A DNA stretch of 64,000 nt from JAWCQZ01 sp038869515 [NCBI: Halobacteria archaeon] (GTDB taxonomy: Archaea; Halobacteriota; Syntropharchaeia; JACQPP01), in the NCBI GenBank assembly GCA_038869515.1, contig JAWCQZ010000001.1:317150-381149 (forward strand), in the 5' to 3' direction. Below the pieces are notes generated by a model. The model was not told where the DNA came from, ran no database searches, and saw only the letters and a list, made by a program, of their open reading frames with translations. Position numbers and translations under genes: made by a program. Numbering within the stretch: the stretch's first letter is position 1; each line of letters starts with the position of its first letter. Shown piece by piece: positions 41,671 to 50,481 of this stretch.

Positions 41671-43143
41671 TCAGAGCAGCCGGTTGATTCCGGCGAGCAG
41701 CGCCTCCACGGAAGCCATGATGATGTCCTCCCGGGCGCCCCGGGCGGTGATGGTCCTGTCGCCGCGGGCGAGTTTCACCACCACCTCCACCACCGCGTCC
41801 GTCCCGCCGGTGATGGCGTCCACGTGGTACTCCACCAGTTCGATGTCCTCGACCTTCTGCCCCTTCATCACCTTCCGGATGGCGTTGAGGGCGGCGTCCA
41901 CCGGCCCCACGCCGGTCGCGGCCTCCAGGACCTCCTTGCCGTTCACCTGGAGCCGGACCGAGGCGGTGGGAGTGGACTTGTTGCCCGCCACCACCGACAG
42001 TTCGGTGAGTTTCACGCGGGGCTCCTTCGCCACCTGGAGGACCGACTCGACGATGGCCCGCAGGTCGGAGTCGGTGACGCGGAGCCCCTTGTCGCCGAGC
42101 CCCTTCACCCGGGCGAGGATTTCGTCCACCTGGGGCGGGGCGGCCTCCATGGACATCTCCTTGAGCGCCATCTCGATCGAGGCCTTGCCGGTGTGCTTCC
42201 CGAAGACGATGCGCCGGGTCCGGCCGACGGTCTCGGGGCGGATGGCCTCGTAGGTCATCGGGTCGGCCCGGAGGCCGTGGACGTGGATGCCCGAGCCGTG
42301 GGCGAAGGCGTTCTCGCCGACGACCGCCTTGTTGAAGGCGACCGGCATCCGGGTGAGGCGGGAAACGAGCCGGGAGGCCTCGTAGAGGCGCTCCTTGCGG
42401 ATGTTCGTCTTGGCGCCGTGGAGGGTCTCCAGCGCGAGAACTACCTCCTCCAGCGACGCGTTTCCGGCCCGCTCGCCGATGCCGTTCACCGTCACGTGGA
42501 CCACCCGCGCCCCCGCGAGGACCGCGGCCACCGTGTTGGCGGTCCCGAGGCCGAAGTCGTTGTGGCCGTGGAAGCCCGCCGGGGGGCCGAGGGTCTTCAA
42601 CGTGGCGAAAATCTCCGCCACCTTCCCCGGGTGGAGGACGCCGACCGTGTCGCAGAAGGTGATGCGCTCGGCCTTGGCCTCCTTGGCGGCGGCCCGGTAG
42701 CAGGAGGTCAGGAACCCGAAATCGGCCCGCGACGCGTCCTCGGCGCTGTACTCGACCTTGAGGCCGTGGTCCCGCGCGTAGGCGGCCGCGTCGAGAGACT
42801 CCCGGAGCACCTGCTCCCGGGTCTTCTTCAATTTCTTCTCGATGTGGAGGTCGGAGAGGGGCACGACGAAGTGGATGGCGTCCACGTCGCAGGCGAGCGC
42901 GTGGTCGATGTCCGCCTTGACGGCCCGGGTGTAGGCGGAAATCTCCGCCTTCAGCCCGGCCTTGGCGATGGCCCGGATGGCCCCGCGCTCCCCATCGGAG
43001 GTCGGCGCCGAGCCCGCCTCGATAATGTCCACGCCCAACTCGTCCAGTTTGCGGGCGATGGCGAGTTTGTCCTCCGCGGTGAGGAGGACTCCCGGGGTCT
43101 GCTCGCCGTCCCGCAAGGTGGTGTCAAGGATGCGGAGGGACAT
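41671..43143 (-). CDS. Citramalate or 2-isopropylmalate synthase (LeuA/CimA family)
   Basis: This 490-residue enzyme condenses acetyl-CoA with a 2-oxo acid. The TIM barrel has RILDTTLRDGEQTPGVLLT, ELGVDIIEAGSAPTSDGER, FCDTVGVLHPGK, FHGHNDFGLGTANTVAAVLAG (in part), VNGIGERAGNASLEEVV, and a C-terminal LeuA regulatory domain. Length and EAGSAxTSxGER match the archaeal citramalate synthase type, but isopropylmalate synthase cannot be excluded by eye. No leuB/C/D neighbours are present. A GATATATCG box lies 27 bases from the ATG. Confidence 0.9.
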   Translation of the reverse strand: MSLRILDTTLRDGEQTPGVLLTAEDKLAIARKLDELGVDIIEAGSAPTSDGERGAIRAIAKAGLKAEISAYTRAVKADIDHALACDVDAIHFVVPLSDLHIEKKLKKTREQVLRESLDAAAYARDHGLKVEYSAEDASRADFGFLTSCYRAAAKEAKAERITFCDTVGVLHPGKVAEIFATLKTLGPPAGFHGHNDFGLGTANTVAAVLAGARVVHVTVNGIGERAGNASLEEVVLALETLHGAKTNIRKERLYEASRLVSRLTRMPVAFNKAVVGENAFAHGSGIHVHGLRADPMTYEAIRPETVGRTRRIVFGKHTGKASIEMALKEMSMEAAPPQVDEILARVKGLGDKGLRVTDSDLRAIVESVLQVAKEPRVKLTELSVVAGNKSTPTASVRLQVNGKEVLEAATGVGPVDAALNAIRKVMKGQKVEDIELVEYHVDAITGGTDAVVEVVVKLARGDRTITARGAREDIIMASVEALLAGINRLL

Positions 43144-43165
43144 GGGGACCTTTCACGCCGGAGGT

Positions 43166-43174
43166 GATATATCG
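43166..43174 (-). promoter_or_regulatory. TATA box of the synthase gene
   Basis: CGATATATC (minus strand) is centred about 27 bases from the ATG at 43143. Confidence 0.55.
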
Positions 43175-43178
43175 CTTC

Positions 43179-43628
43179 TCAATCTTCGAACCAGAGGGAG
43201 CGGTGCTCCCGCGTCCCGCTCTCGTCCACATCCACGCTCACCCACTTCTGCCCCCGCTTGTCCTTGGTGAGCCCCTCCTCCAGGTGGACCCGGACGAAGG
43301 TGGTGGAGTAGCAGTTGAAGCAGTAGACCTCGAACCACTTGCCCGGGCCGAGGAGCGCCTGCCTCAGCCCGAGGTCCACGTTCTCGCCGCGCCCCTCCAG
43401 CGTCTGGATTTCGCCGCAGTCGAGGACCGATTTCCGGAGGCCCGCCTCCACCGCCGCGGCGACGTCCCGGTAGAGCTCCTCCTCCAGGCCGCCCTTCGGG
43501 TAGAGGTTGGCCCACGCCACCGCCGACGGGCCCCTCCGCTTCAGCCCGGGCCGGAACGGCCTGGCGAGCCGCGGGTCCTTGCGGAAGGGCTCGAGGAGCC
43601 CGGCGACCCGCTCGGCGGTTTCGCACAT
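43179..43628 (-). CDS. Hypothetical protein with Cys pair
   Basis: This 149-residue protein begins MCETAERVAGLLEPFRKDPRL, then LYPKGGLEEELYRDVAAAVEAG, a possible active-site-like stretch WFEVYCFNCYSTTFVRVHLEEG (in part), and a C-terminus VSVDVDESGTREHRSLWFED. The CFNC pair may bind metal. I do not recognise a family. It lies between hisF and the synthase gene, on the same strand, with its own possible TATA (AGATTATG at about 43649-43656). Confidence 0.55.
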   Translation of the reverse strand: MCETAERVAGLLEPFRKDPRLARPFRPGLKRRGPSAVAWANLYPKGGLEEELYRDVAAAVEAGLRKSVLDCGEIQTLEGRGENVDLGLRQALLGPGKWFEVYCFNCYSTTFVRVHLEEGLTKDKRGQKWVSVDVDESGTREHRSLWFED

Positions 43629-43657
43629 GGGCCCCCGTCGGCGGGGGACGGCATAAT

Positions 43658-44488
43658 CTACACGCCCCGCACGAGGACCCCGGCCCGCCCCACCGCCCGC
43701 TTGAAGGCCGCCAGGTCGGCCCTCCCGAAGTGGAGGATGCCCGCGAGGAGCGCCGCCGACGCCCCCACCCGTCTCAGAACCTCGACCGCGTGGGCGGGGG
43801 TTCCGCACCCGCCCGAGGCCACGACGGGCACCGGGACCCGCTCCGCGACCGCGCGGGTGAGGGCGAGGTCGTACCCTTCCCGAGTCCCGTCGCGGTCCAT
43901 GCTGGTGAGGAGGACTTCGCCCGCGCCCCGGGCGACGCCCTCCGCCGCCCACGCGACCGCGTCCAGGCCGGTGAATCTCCGCCCCCCGTGGGTCGAGGCC
44001 TCGAACCAGCAGGGCCCCTCCTCGGTCGGGACGACCGTCCGCCCCCGCGCCTCGGTCCGGCTCCGGACGCGCCTCCGCCTGGCGTCAATCGCCAGGACGC
44101 ACGCCTGGGAGCCGTAGCGGCGCGAGATTTCAGTCAGGACCCCGGGCCTCTCGATCGCCCCCGTGTTCACCGAGACCTTGTCCGCCCCCGCCTTGAACAG
44201 CCTGCGCGCGTCCTCGAGGCGCCGGACGCCTCCGCCGACGGTGAGGGGGACGAAGACCTCCTCCGCGGTCCGGCGGACCACGCCGGCCATGGTGGCACGC
44301 CGGTCGGCGGACGCGGTGATGTCGAGGAAGACGATTTCGTCGGCGCCCTGCCTGCTGTAGCGGGCCGCCATCTCCCACGGGAGCCCGGCGTGGACGGGGC
44401 GCTTGAACTCCCGGCCCTTCACCACCCGGCCGCCGGGGATTCCGAGGTCGCAGTCCAAACATGGAATGATCCGTTTCGCAAGCGCCAT
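43658..44488 (-). CDS. hisF: Imidazole glycerol phosphate synthase subunit HisF
   Basis: This 276-residue TIM barrel makes imidazole glycerol phosphate and AICAR with HisH-supplied ammonia. It has RIIPCLDCDLGIPGGRVVKGREF (in part, with catalytic Asp), EIVFLDITASADRRATM, VPLTVGGGVRRLEDAR, KVSVNTGAIERPGVL, VLAIDARRRRVRSR, VLLTSMDRDGTREGYD (catalytic Asp), and VASGGCGTPAHAVEV. The loop RRRRVRSRTEARGRTV carries extra Arg. No other his gene is in the window, so hisF stands alone here. Confidence 0.95.
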   Translation of the reverse strand: MALAKRIIPCLDCDLGIPGGRVVKGREFKRPVHAGLPWEMAARYSRQGADEIVFLDITASADRRATMAGVVRRTAEEVFVPLTVGGGVRRLEDARRLFKAGADKVSVNTGAIERPGVLTEISRRYGSQACVLAIDARRRRVRSRTEARGRTVVPTEEGPCWFEASTHGGRRFTGLDAVAWAAEGVARGAGEVLLTSMDRDGTREGYDLALTRAVAERVPVPVVASGGCGTPAHAVEVLRRVGASAALLAGILHFGRADLAAFKRAVGRAGVLVRGV

Positions 44489-44640
44489 CTCGGAGGGTGT
44501 CAGGAAGTCAAAAAACGAATAACTTGCGCGGAACGTTTTTCGTACAATCGGGCAGCGCGGAGCGGCGCAAGGGGCATGGCAGGAGTCAACGCCCGAGCCG
44601 GCCGCGCAACCTTTAAATAGTTTCGCCCCGGCGTTTTTGG
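44489..44640. promoter_or_regulatory. Divergent promoter region of hisF and the 1574-residue gene
   Basis: No ORF is visible in the 152 bases. CTTTAAATAG (44611-44620) is centred 25 bases before the ATG at 44641. The hisF side has an A/T-rich TCAAAAAACGAATAA stretch at about 44508-44522. Confidence 0.55.
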
Positions 44641-47600
44641 ATGCATTTCGGAGGAGGGAGTTCGGCCCGCCGTCTGTCGTTCGTCTTGTCGCTCCTGCTC
44701 CTCCCCGCGTTCGGCGCGGTCCCGACCGGCGCCGGCTCCTCTTCCTTCACCGGGCGGCGCGAGGTGGAGGAGGCTCTGGAGGCCGCCCCCGGGGCGGTCG
44801 AAGCCGCGAAGGCCCCGGAGCCAGCCTCCGCCCCCGCGCAGGAGGAGGAGCCCGGCGAGCCCGCCCCCGCCGCGGAGTCCGCCCCGGTCTCCCGCGAAGC
44901 GGTCTCGACCTCCGCCGCGCCCGCCGCCCCCGCCCCCGTCCGCGGCTCACGTAGCGGCTCACAACGGCCCCGGAACTCCCCAACACTCCCCTTCGCCCTC
45001 GCCGCGGTCGCCCTCCTGCTCGCCCTCGCCGGGACCGCACAGGCCCTCACCCCGGATTTCGACTACTGCCCGGGCAAGCCTGCGAATCCGACGGGCATCG
45101 AGGACCGGAGGGTCCTCCTCGCCAGTTCCCCCGACGGGCTGAACTTCACCCGCAACAACACCATCCTCGCCGACCGCGCCAGCGTCCCCGACGCCGTCGT
45201 GCTGAACTCGGGACGCGTCCTCGTCTACTTTGTCGTGGGTTGCAAGAAAATCAACGGGACCGAGCAATCGGTGGTCGGCAGCCAGATCGGTGTCGCGGTC
45301 TCGGACGACAACGGCACCTCCTGGGTCCTCAAGAACGTGACCTTCAACGGCACGCCACCCAACGGCACCCCGCCCGCGGACCCGAACGTGGTCCTGCTGC
45401 CGAACGGGAGCCTGAGGCTCTTCGCCACCATCGACCCGGACACGGCGGGCAGCCTGAAAGCCAACACCTACTCCTTCAACTCCACCGACGGCTTCAACTA
45501 CACATTCGAGGGGGAGCGGGTGAACGGCACCAGCGTCTTCAACAACGACTCCGCCTACAACCAGGGTGTCCTCGACCCGGAGACCTACCGGTTCTCGGAC
45601 ACCGACTGGAGGCTCTGGAACGGGGGAAGGGCGGGCTTCAACCGTTTCTCCACCTCCACCGACGGGAACAATTTCACGGACAAAGGCTACTTCTGCCCGG
45701 GCAACGAGACCATCGGCGGGGGCGGCCAATGCTTCACAGTGGGCGACATCTCCTCGACGTCCAACTCCAGTTTCGCGCGGATGTACGTGTTCGGGAGGGT
45801 CGGAGGCATCAGCTACATCCGCTCCCTGAACAACTCGTCCAACGACACCGGGAACTGGACCAACGAGAGCGGGAACCGTCTCGTCCTCGACACGACCACC
45901 GGGCTGGAGTCGGACCAACTGGCCGCGCCCACGGTGGTCCGGATGGCGACAGGGACCTACCTCATGGCCTATGAGGTCACCATCCCCCCCAGCAACATCA
46001 CCTCCTTCGCCAACAATGTCACCAACAGCAACGCGACCTCCCTCAACGCGACCCTGAACGCATCGGTCCTCTTCAACGCCACCGCGAACCAGACCGGCAA
46101 CTGGACCTGGTTCTACAACGGGACCCTGGTCAAGACCGACAACCTGGCCAACGCCTCCAATCTCACGCAACTGTTCAACCAGACCGGCTCCTTCCAGGTC
46201 CGGGTGAACTTCACCAACACCAGCGCCGGGACTGGCTGGAACGACACGGTGGTGTGGAGCGTGACGGTCGCGCCCCCGGCCCCCGCCATCGTCTCCCGGT
46301 CCAACAACGTCACCAACAACGCCAGCCTCAGCATCACCATCAACGTCAACCAGACCGTCTTCTTCAACGCCACCGCCGACCAGGCGGGGCAGTGGACCTG
46401 GCGGAAGAACGGCACGCTCCAGAAGTTCGACAACGTCTCCAACACGACAAACAACTTCACCGTGAACTTCACCACCGCCGGGGCCCAGAACGTCTCGGTC
46501 AACGTCAGCAACGCCAACGGGACCAGCTCGACCCTTCTCTGGAACGTCACGGTCAACGCGCCGCCGGTCCCCGAGCCCTATGCGGTCTTCGGCCGGGTGT
46601 TCAACGAGACCGGCTCCAACGACACCAACGGGACCGACGTCTCCGTCATCGTCGTCAACCAGACCACCCTCAACGGGACCTGCACCCGGAACACCGTCAC
46701 CGCCGCGGACGGCAGTTACACCGTGGACCTCGACGGTTGCGGCCTCGGCAACTACTCCCGGGGAGACAAACTGACCGTCCGGGCCACCAACCAGAGCAGG
46801 GGGGCCTACGGCGAGAACGAGACGCGCAACATCAGCACCAACCTCAACGTCTCCAGCACCGAGGTCAACATCACCTGGCGGCTGGAGCCCCTCTGGCGGA
46901 ACGCCACCAGCAACAAGACCGCCGTCGGCTTCGACGAGTCCATCCGCCTCTCCGCCGAGGGTGTGGACGGGCGGAACCTGACCCGGGCGGTCCTCTTCAC
47001 CAACGAGTCGGGCGGGTTCGCCCCCTCCGGCTCCATCCGGGGGGCGGGCGGGAACTTCACCACCCACCTCTCCGGCGCCGACGACCCCTCCGACTGGCTC
47101 GGCTCACAGAATATCCAGGCGCTGGCCCGCGACCCCATCAACGGGACCATCTACATCGGCGCAACGGGCGGCAGGTTCGGGGTCTACTACCCCGCCAACG
47201 CCACCGCCGTGGACCTCAACGCCACCGACGTCGGCGACTGGCTCGGGACGCAAACCGTCAACGCGCTCGCCTTCGACCCCTCCAGCGGGCGCCTCTTCCT
47301 CGGGGGAGTCAACGGGACGCTCGGGGCCTACTACCTCTCCAACAACACCACGGTGAACCTCTCCGGGACCGACACCGCCGACTGGCTCGGGCTCTCGACC
47401 ATCCGCTCCCTCGCCGTCAACTCCACCGGCGCCGTCTTCATCGCCGCCGAATCCGGCAAGTTCGGGGTCTACTACCCCTCCAACAACACCACCGTGGACC
47501 TCTCCGCCACCGACGCCGGGAACTGGATCGGGACCGACAACATCCTCGCGCTCGCCGTCAACTCCACCGGCCACGTCTACCTCGGCGTTGCCCTCGGCAA

Positions 47601-49365
47601 GTTCGGAGTCTACAACCCAGCCACCAACGTCGGCACCGACCTCTCCACCACCGACGCCGGGAACTGGATCGGGACCGACAACATCCTCGCGCTCGCCAAC
47701 GACTCCGCCGGGCGCATCTATCTCTCCGCCGACTCCGGCAAGTTCGGCCGCTACGACTCCTCCACCAACGTCCTCACCGACCTCTCTGCGACCGACACGG
47801 GCGACTTCCTCGGGAGCAGTTCCATCTTCGCCCTCGCCTACGACCCCGCGAGCACCCTCGTCTACCTCGGCGCCGACTCCGGCAAGTTCGGCGCCTACAG
47901 CACGGTCACCAACGTCGTCACCAACCTCTCCGGGGCCGACCCCGGCGACTGGCTCGGGAGCAACGCGGTCCGGGCGCTGGTTTCCGACCCCGCCGAGCAC
48001 TTCATCTACCTCGGAGGCGACACCCTGGCGGCCAACCCCAGGTTCGGCGTCTACAACCGCACCTCGGAGTTCAACTTCGCCCTCCCCAACAGCGGCACCT
48101 GGCTCGAGGCCAACTTCACATGGCGGAACGGGGACATCCCGGGCGGGACCTACATCGGCTGGTGGATTCACCTCCTCGACGACGAGAAGCGGGCGAACAA
48201 CACCTCCCTCAGGTCCTTCCGGGTCGTCCCGTCGCTCACCAACTGGAGCAACAACGTGACCAACAACACCAACCTGACCTTCACCGTGGAGATTCCGAAG
48301 GTGGTCCGCTTCGCCATCAATGCGAGCGGGAACGTCGACTGGAACTGGTTCCGGAACGGCGTCCTGGTGAAGAACTCCACCACCAACTCGAACAACGACA
48401 CATTCGACGCCGTGTTCAACGTCACCGGCGTCTTCAACATCTCCGCCTTCGGCGCCAACACGGCGGTCGGCGACACCGAGATGAAGACATGGTTCGTCAC
48501 CGCCCAGGACACCACGCCGCCCGTCACCTTCAACAACACCGCCACGGTGAGCCCCATCGAGGTCGTCAAGCCCGGCAATGTGACGTTCCAAGTCTCCATC
48601 TCCGACCCCGGCAACGTAACCAGCACCACCTTCCGCGTGGACGGGGTGGCCAACCTGAGCCAGGGCAACTACTCCGCCAACCTGAGCGCGAGCCTCGTGG
48701 CGGGCGACTCCAAGAACGGGACCTGGGAGGTCCAGCTCCCGACCGGCGCCCTCGCGACCGGGTTCTACAACTGGACGAGCGTGAATGCGACCGACTTCAC
48801 CGGGAACGTCGCCACGACCAACATTACGAAGCAGTTCCGCGTCGTCGCCGCGGTCAACATCACCCTCTTCCCCACCCGCAGCCTCATCGCGTTGCCGGTG
48901 GACCGGGCGCTCATCGACTCCAACCCGACCGCCGAGCAGCTCTGCGGCGGGACGCCCCTGCAGCACCTCGCCAGGTTCGAAGGGGGCTCGCAGACCTTCT
49001 CGAGCCACATCTGCGGCCTGCTCGCCAACAACTACAACATCGAACTCCTCCGCGGCTACTGGTCGAAGGCGCCCGGCGCCGACCCGGTGAACGGGACCAA
49101 CGTCACGAAGCAGGGCTTCGACCTGCCCTCGCTCGGCCGGCAGCTGGAGACCGGCTGGAACCTCGTCGCCGTCCGGAACTCCAGCAACTCGGCGGCGGGC
49201 GTCTGCGGCTCCATCGGCCCGAACGCCGCCGCCGTGGCCCGCCTCAACACTACAAGCAACTCCTACGAGACCCACATCTGCGGCCTCGGGGCGAACAACT
49301 TCACCACCGCTGTCGGGCGGGGCTACTGGGTCTACGTCAATGCGCCCGTCTTCTGGAACCAGTAG
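44641..49365 (+). CDS. Giant surface protein P1 with two propeller regions
   Basis: This 1574-residue protein has a signal-like segment (residues 12-30), an Ala/Pro/Glu linker, and a second hydrophobic segment at 115-134 ending in AQA. Residues about 137-450 look like a BNR/GH43-type propeller (RRVLLASSPDGLNF; VAVSDDNGTSW). Ig-like modules follow, one (544-637) nearly identical to a module in P2. Residues 805-1142 are seven repeats of about 48 residues (DxGxWxG...ALAxDxxxxxxYLGxxxGKFGxY), a seven-bladed propeller. The C-terminus has two CxxxxHICGL...RGYW units. N-x-S/T sites are very dense. No C-terminal anchor is seen. It is probably a secreted or cell-surface binding protein. Confidence 0.8.
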   Translation: MHFGGGSSARRLSFVLSLLLLPAFGAVPTGAGSSSFTGRREVEEALEAAPGAVEAAKAPEPASAPAQEEEPGEPAPAAESAPVSREAVSTSAAPAAPAPVRGSRSGSQRPRNSPTLPFALAAVALLLALAGTAQALTPDFDYCPGKPANPTGIEDRRVLLASSPDGLNFTRNNTILADRASVPDAVVLNSGRVLVYFVVGCKKINGTEQSVVGSQIGVAVSDDNGTSWVLKNVTFNGTPPNGTPPADPNVVLLPNGSLRLFATIDPDTAGSLKANTYSFNSTDGFNYTFEGERVNGTSVFNNDSAYNQGVLDPETYRFSDTDWRLWNGGRAGFNRFSTSTDGNNFTDKGYFCPGNETIGGGGQCFTVGDISSTSNSSFARMYVFGRVGGISYIRSLNNSSNDTGNWTNESGNRLVLDTTTGLESDQLAAPTVVRMATGTYLMAYEVTIPPSNITSFANNVTNSNATSLNATLNASVLFNATANQTGNWTWFYNGTLVKTDNLANASNLTQLFNQTGSFQVRVNFTNTSAGTGWNDTVVWSVTVAPPAPAIVSRSNNVTNNASLSITINVNQTVFFNATADQAGQWTWRKNGTLQKFDNVSNTTNNFTVNFTTAGAQNVSVNVSNANGTSSTLLWNVTVNAPPVPEPYAVFGRVFNETGSNDTNGTDVSVIVVNQTTLNGTCTRNTVTAADGSYTVDLDGCGLGNYSRGDKLTVRATNQSRGAYGENETRNISTNLNVSSTEVNITWRLEPLWRNATSNKTAVGFDESIRLSAEGVDGRNLTRAVLFTNESGGFAPSGSIRGAGGNFTTHLSGADDPSDWLGSQNIQALARDPINGTIYIGATGGRFGVYYPANATAVDLNATDVGDWLGTQTVNALAFDPSSGRLFLGGVNGTLGAYYLSNNTTVNLSGTDTADWLGLSTIRSLAVNSTGAVFIAAESGKFGVYYPSNNTTVDLSATDAGNWIGTDNILALAVNSTGHVYLGVALGKFGVYNPATNVGTDLSTTDAGNWIGTDNILALANDSAGRIYLSADSGKFGRYDSSTNVLTDLSATDTGDFLGSSSIFALAYDPASTLVYLGADSGKFGAYSTVTNVVTNLSGADPGDWLGSNAVRALVSDPAEHFIYLGGDTLAANPRFGVYNRTSEFNFALPNSGTWLEANFTWRNGDIPGGTYIGWWIHLLDDEKRANNTSLRSFRVVPSLTNWSNNVTNNTNLTFTVEIPKVVRFAINASGNVDWNWFRNGVLVKNSTTNSNNDTFDAVFNVTGVFNISAFGANTAVGDTEMKTWFVTAQDTTPPVTFNNTATVSPIEVVKPGNVTFQVSISDPGNVTSTTFRVDGVANLSQGNYSANLSASLVAGDSKNGTWEVQLPTGALATGFYNWTSVNATDFTGNVATTNITKQFRVVAAVNITLFPTRSLIALPVDRALIDSNPTAEQLCGGTPLQHLARFEGGSQTFSSHICGLLANNYNIELLRGYWSKAPGADPVNGTNVTKQGFDLPSLGRQLETGWNLVAVRNSSNSAAGVCGSIGPNAAAVARLNTTSNSYETHICGLGANNFTTAVGRGYWVYVNAPVFWNQ
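44852..45021 (+). repeat. 170-base exact direct repeat, copy in P1
   Basis: The 170 bases are identical to 50734-50903. They encode the Ala/Pro-rich linker and the start of the second hydrophobic segment of both giant proteins. Confidence 0.9.
46271..46551 (+). repeat. 281-base near-identical repeat, copy in P1
   Basis: Two mismatches separate it from 51229-51509. Encodes an Ig-like module (NQTVFFNATADQAGQWTWRK and onward). Confidence 0.9.
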
Positions 49366-49374
49366 GGCGGCATC

Positions 49375-50481
49375 TTGCGCCGGCTCCTCGCGCTCCTCGC
49401 CCTGGCGGCGGTAGGGGGCGCAGGGTTGGCCGCTGCCGCAGAGATTCCCCGCCCCCTCTACGGGGTTGTGAACTACGAGTGCGGCCCCCTGGCGGGGGGC
49501 GCGGTGACGGTGCTCGACACCGCGAAGGGCCAGTCGGTCTCGGCCACCACGGCCTCCGACGGCTCCTGGTCGGTGGACCTGCCCGACGCGTTCACGCCGG
49601 GGGACCCCCTCACCGTGACGGCGACGGCGGGCTCCGTGTCGGGGAGCGTCTCCACCACCGCCGGGGCGGGAATCCAGCGGGCGCCCGACATCCTGCTCCA
49701 GGCGCCCCCGCTCCTCGCCATCTCCTCCCCGACAGCCGGTTCCCGGACGACGCTGGCGGCCGTCGAAGTGGTCGGAAGCGCCGACGGGACCGGGTCGGCC
49801 CCCAGGCTCTACATCAACGGCGCGGAGGTCCCCGTGGCCGCCGACCTGTCGTTCCGGACCACGGTTCCCCTCTCCCTCGGGGCGAACACCATCAACGCCA
49901 CCCTCCTCGACTGCATGGGGAACTCGGTCCAGCAGTCGCTCGCCGTCCAGCGGGACGCGCCCCCCGCGGGGGCCTTTGTCCCCGCCCCGTCGCCGGCCGC
50001 CGCGAGCCCCGCCCCCTCCGCCCCCCGCGCGGTCGTTCTCAACATTCGCGTGGAGCCGGACCCGCTGCTGCTCGGAAGGACGGCCACGGTCTCGGTGGCC
50101 GTCCGGAACGACGGGGGCGCCGGGGAGGTCTCGGTCACCCTCCTCGCCGACGGGACGCCTGCGGAGACCCTGCGGGCCGAGCTGGCCGCCGGAGGGAGCC
50201 GCACGCTCCACTTCTTCCTCGCCCCCAAGAGGTCCGGCCCCCTGAACCTCACCGTCGGCTCCCTGCGGGCCAACCTGACGGTGGCCGAGGCTCTGCCGCC
50301 CGCGGAGCTGCCGGTCCGCCCCACCGCCGCGCCCTCCCCCTCGCCCTCCCCCTCTCCGACGCCCGCGGCCACGGAGGCCCCGGCATCGCCCGCCCCGACC
50401 CCGCGCCCCACGCCGGGGCTGGAGGCGGGGCTGGCCGCGGCCGCGCTCGCTGCGGCGCTCGCCCTCCGGAGGCGGCGATGA
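49375..50481 (+). CDS. Small surface protein with PGF-CTERM-like tail
   Basis: This 368-residue protein starts with TTG ten bases after P1. A signal peptide (RRLLALLALAAVGGAGLAAAAE) leads to a carboxypeptidase-regulatory-like domain (YGVVNYECGPLAGGAVTVLD; ASDGSWSVDLPD), then an Ig-like domain (VEVVGSADGTGSAPRLYIN), then a CARDB-like domain (VEPDPLLLGRTATVSVAVRNDG). A Ser/Pro/Thr linker precedes TPGLEAGLAAAALAAALALRRRR (given in part): a PG motif, a hydrophobic helix and an Arg cluster, the layout of PGF-CTERM archaeosortase signals with Leu in place of Phe. Its stop overlaps the P2 start. Confidence 0.75.
   Translation: MRRLLALLALAAVGGAGLAAAAEIPRPLYGVVNYECGPLAGGAVTVLDTAKGQSVSATTASDGSWSVDLPDAFTPGDPLTVTATAGSVSGSVSTTAGAGIQRAPDILLQAPPLLAISSPTAGSRTTLAAVEVVGSADGTGSAPRLYINGAEVPVAADLSFRTTVPLSLGANTINATLLDCMGNSVQQSLAVQRDAPPAGAFVPAPSPAAASPAPSAPRAVVLNIRVEPDPLLLGRTATVSVAVRNDGGAGEVSVTLLADGTPAETLRAELAAGGSRTLHFFLAPKRSGPLNLTVGSLRANLTVAEALPPAELPVRPTAAPSPSPSPSPTPAATEAPASPAPTPRPTPGLEAGLAAAALAAALALRRRR

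Noticed and set aside
47104-50211. 1035-codon leftward frame opposite P1
   Set aside because: Same kind of antisense shadow, produced by high GC and the lack of stops.
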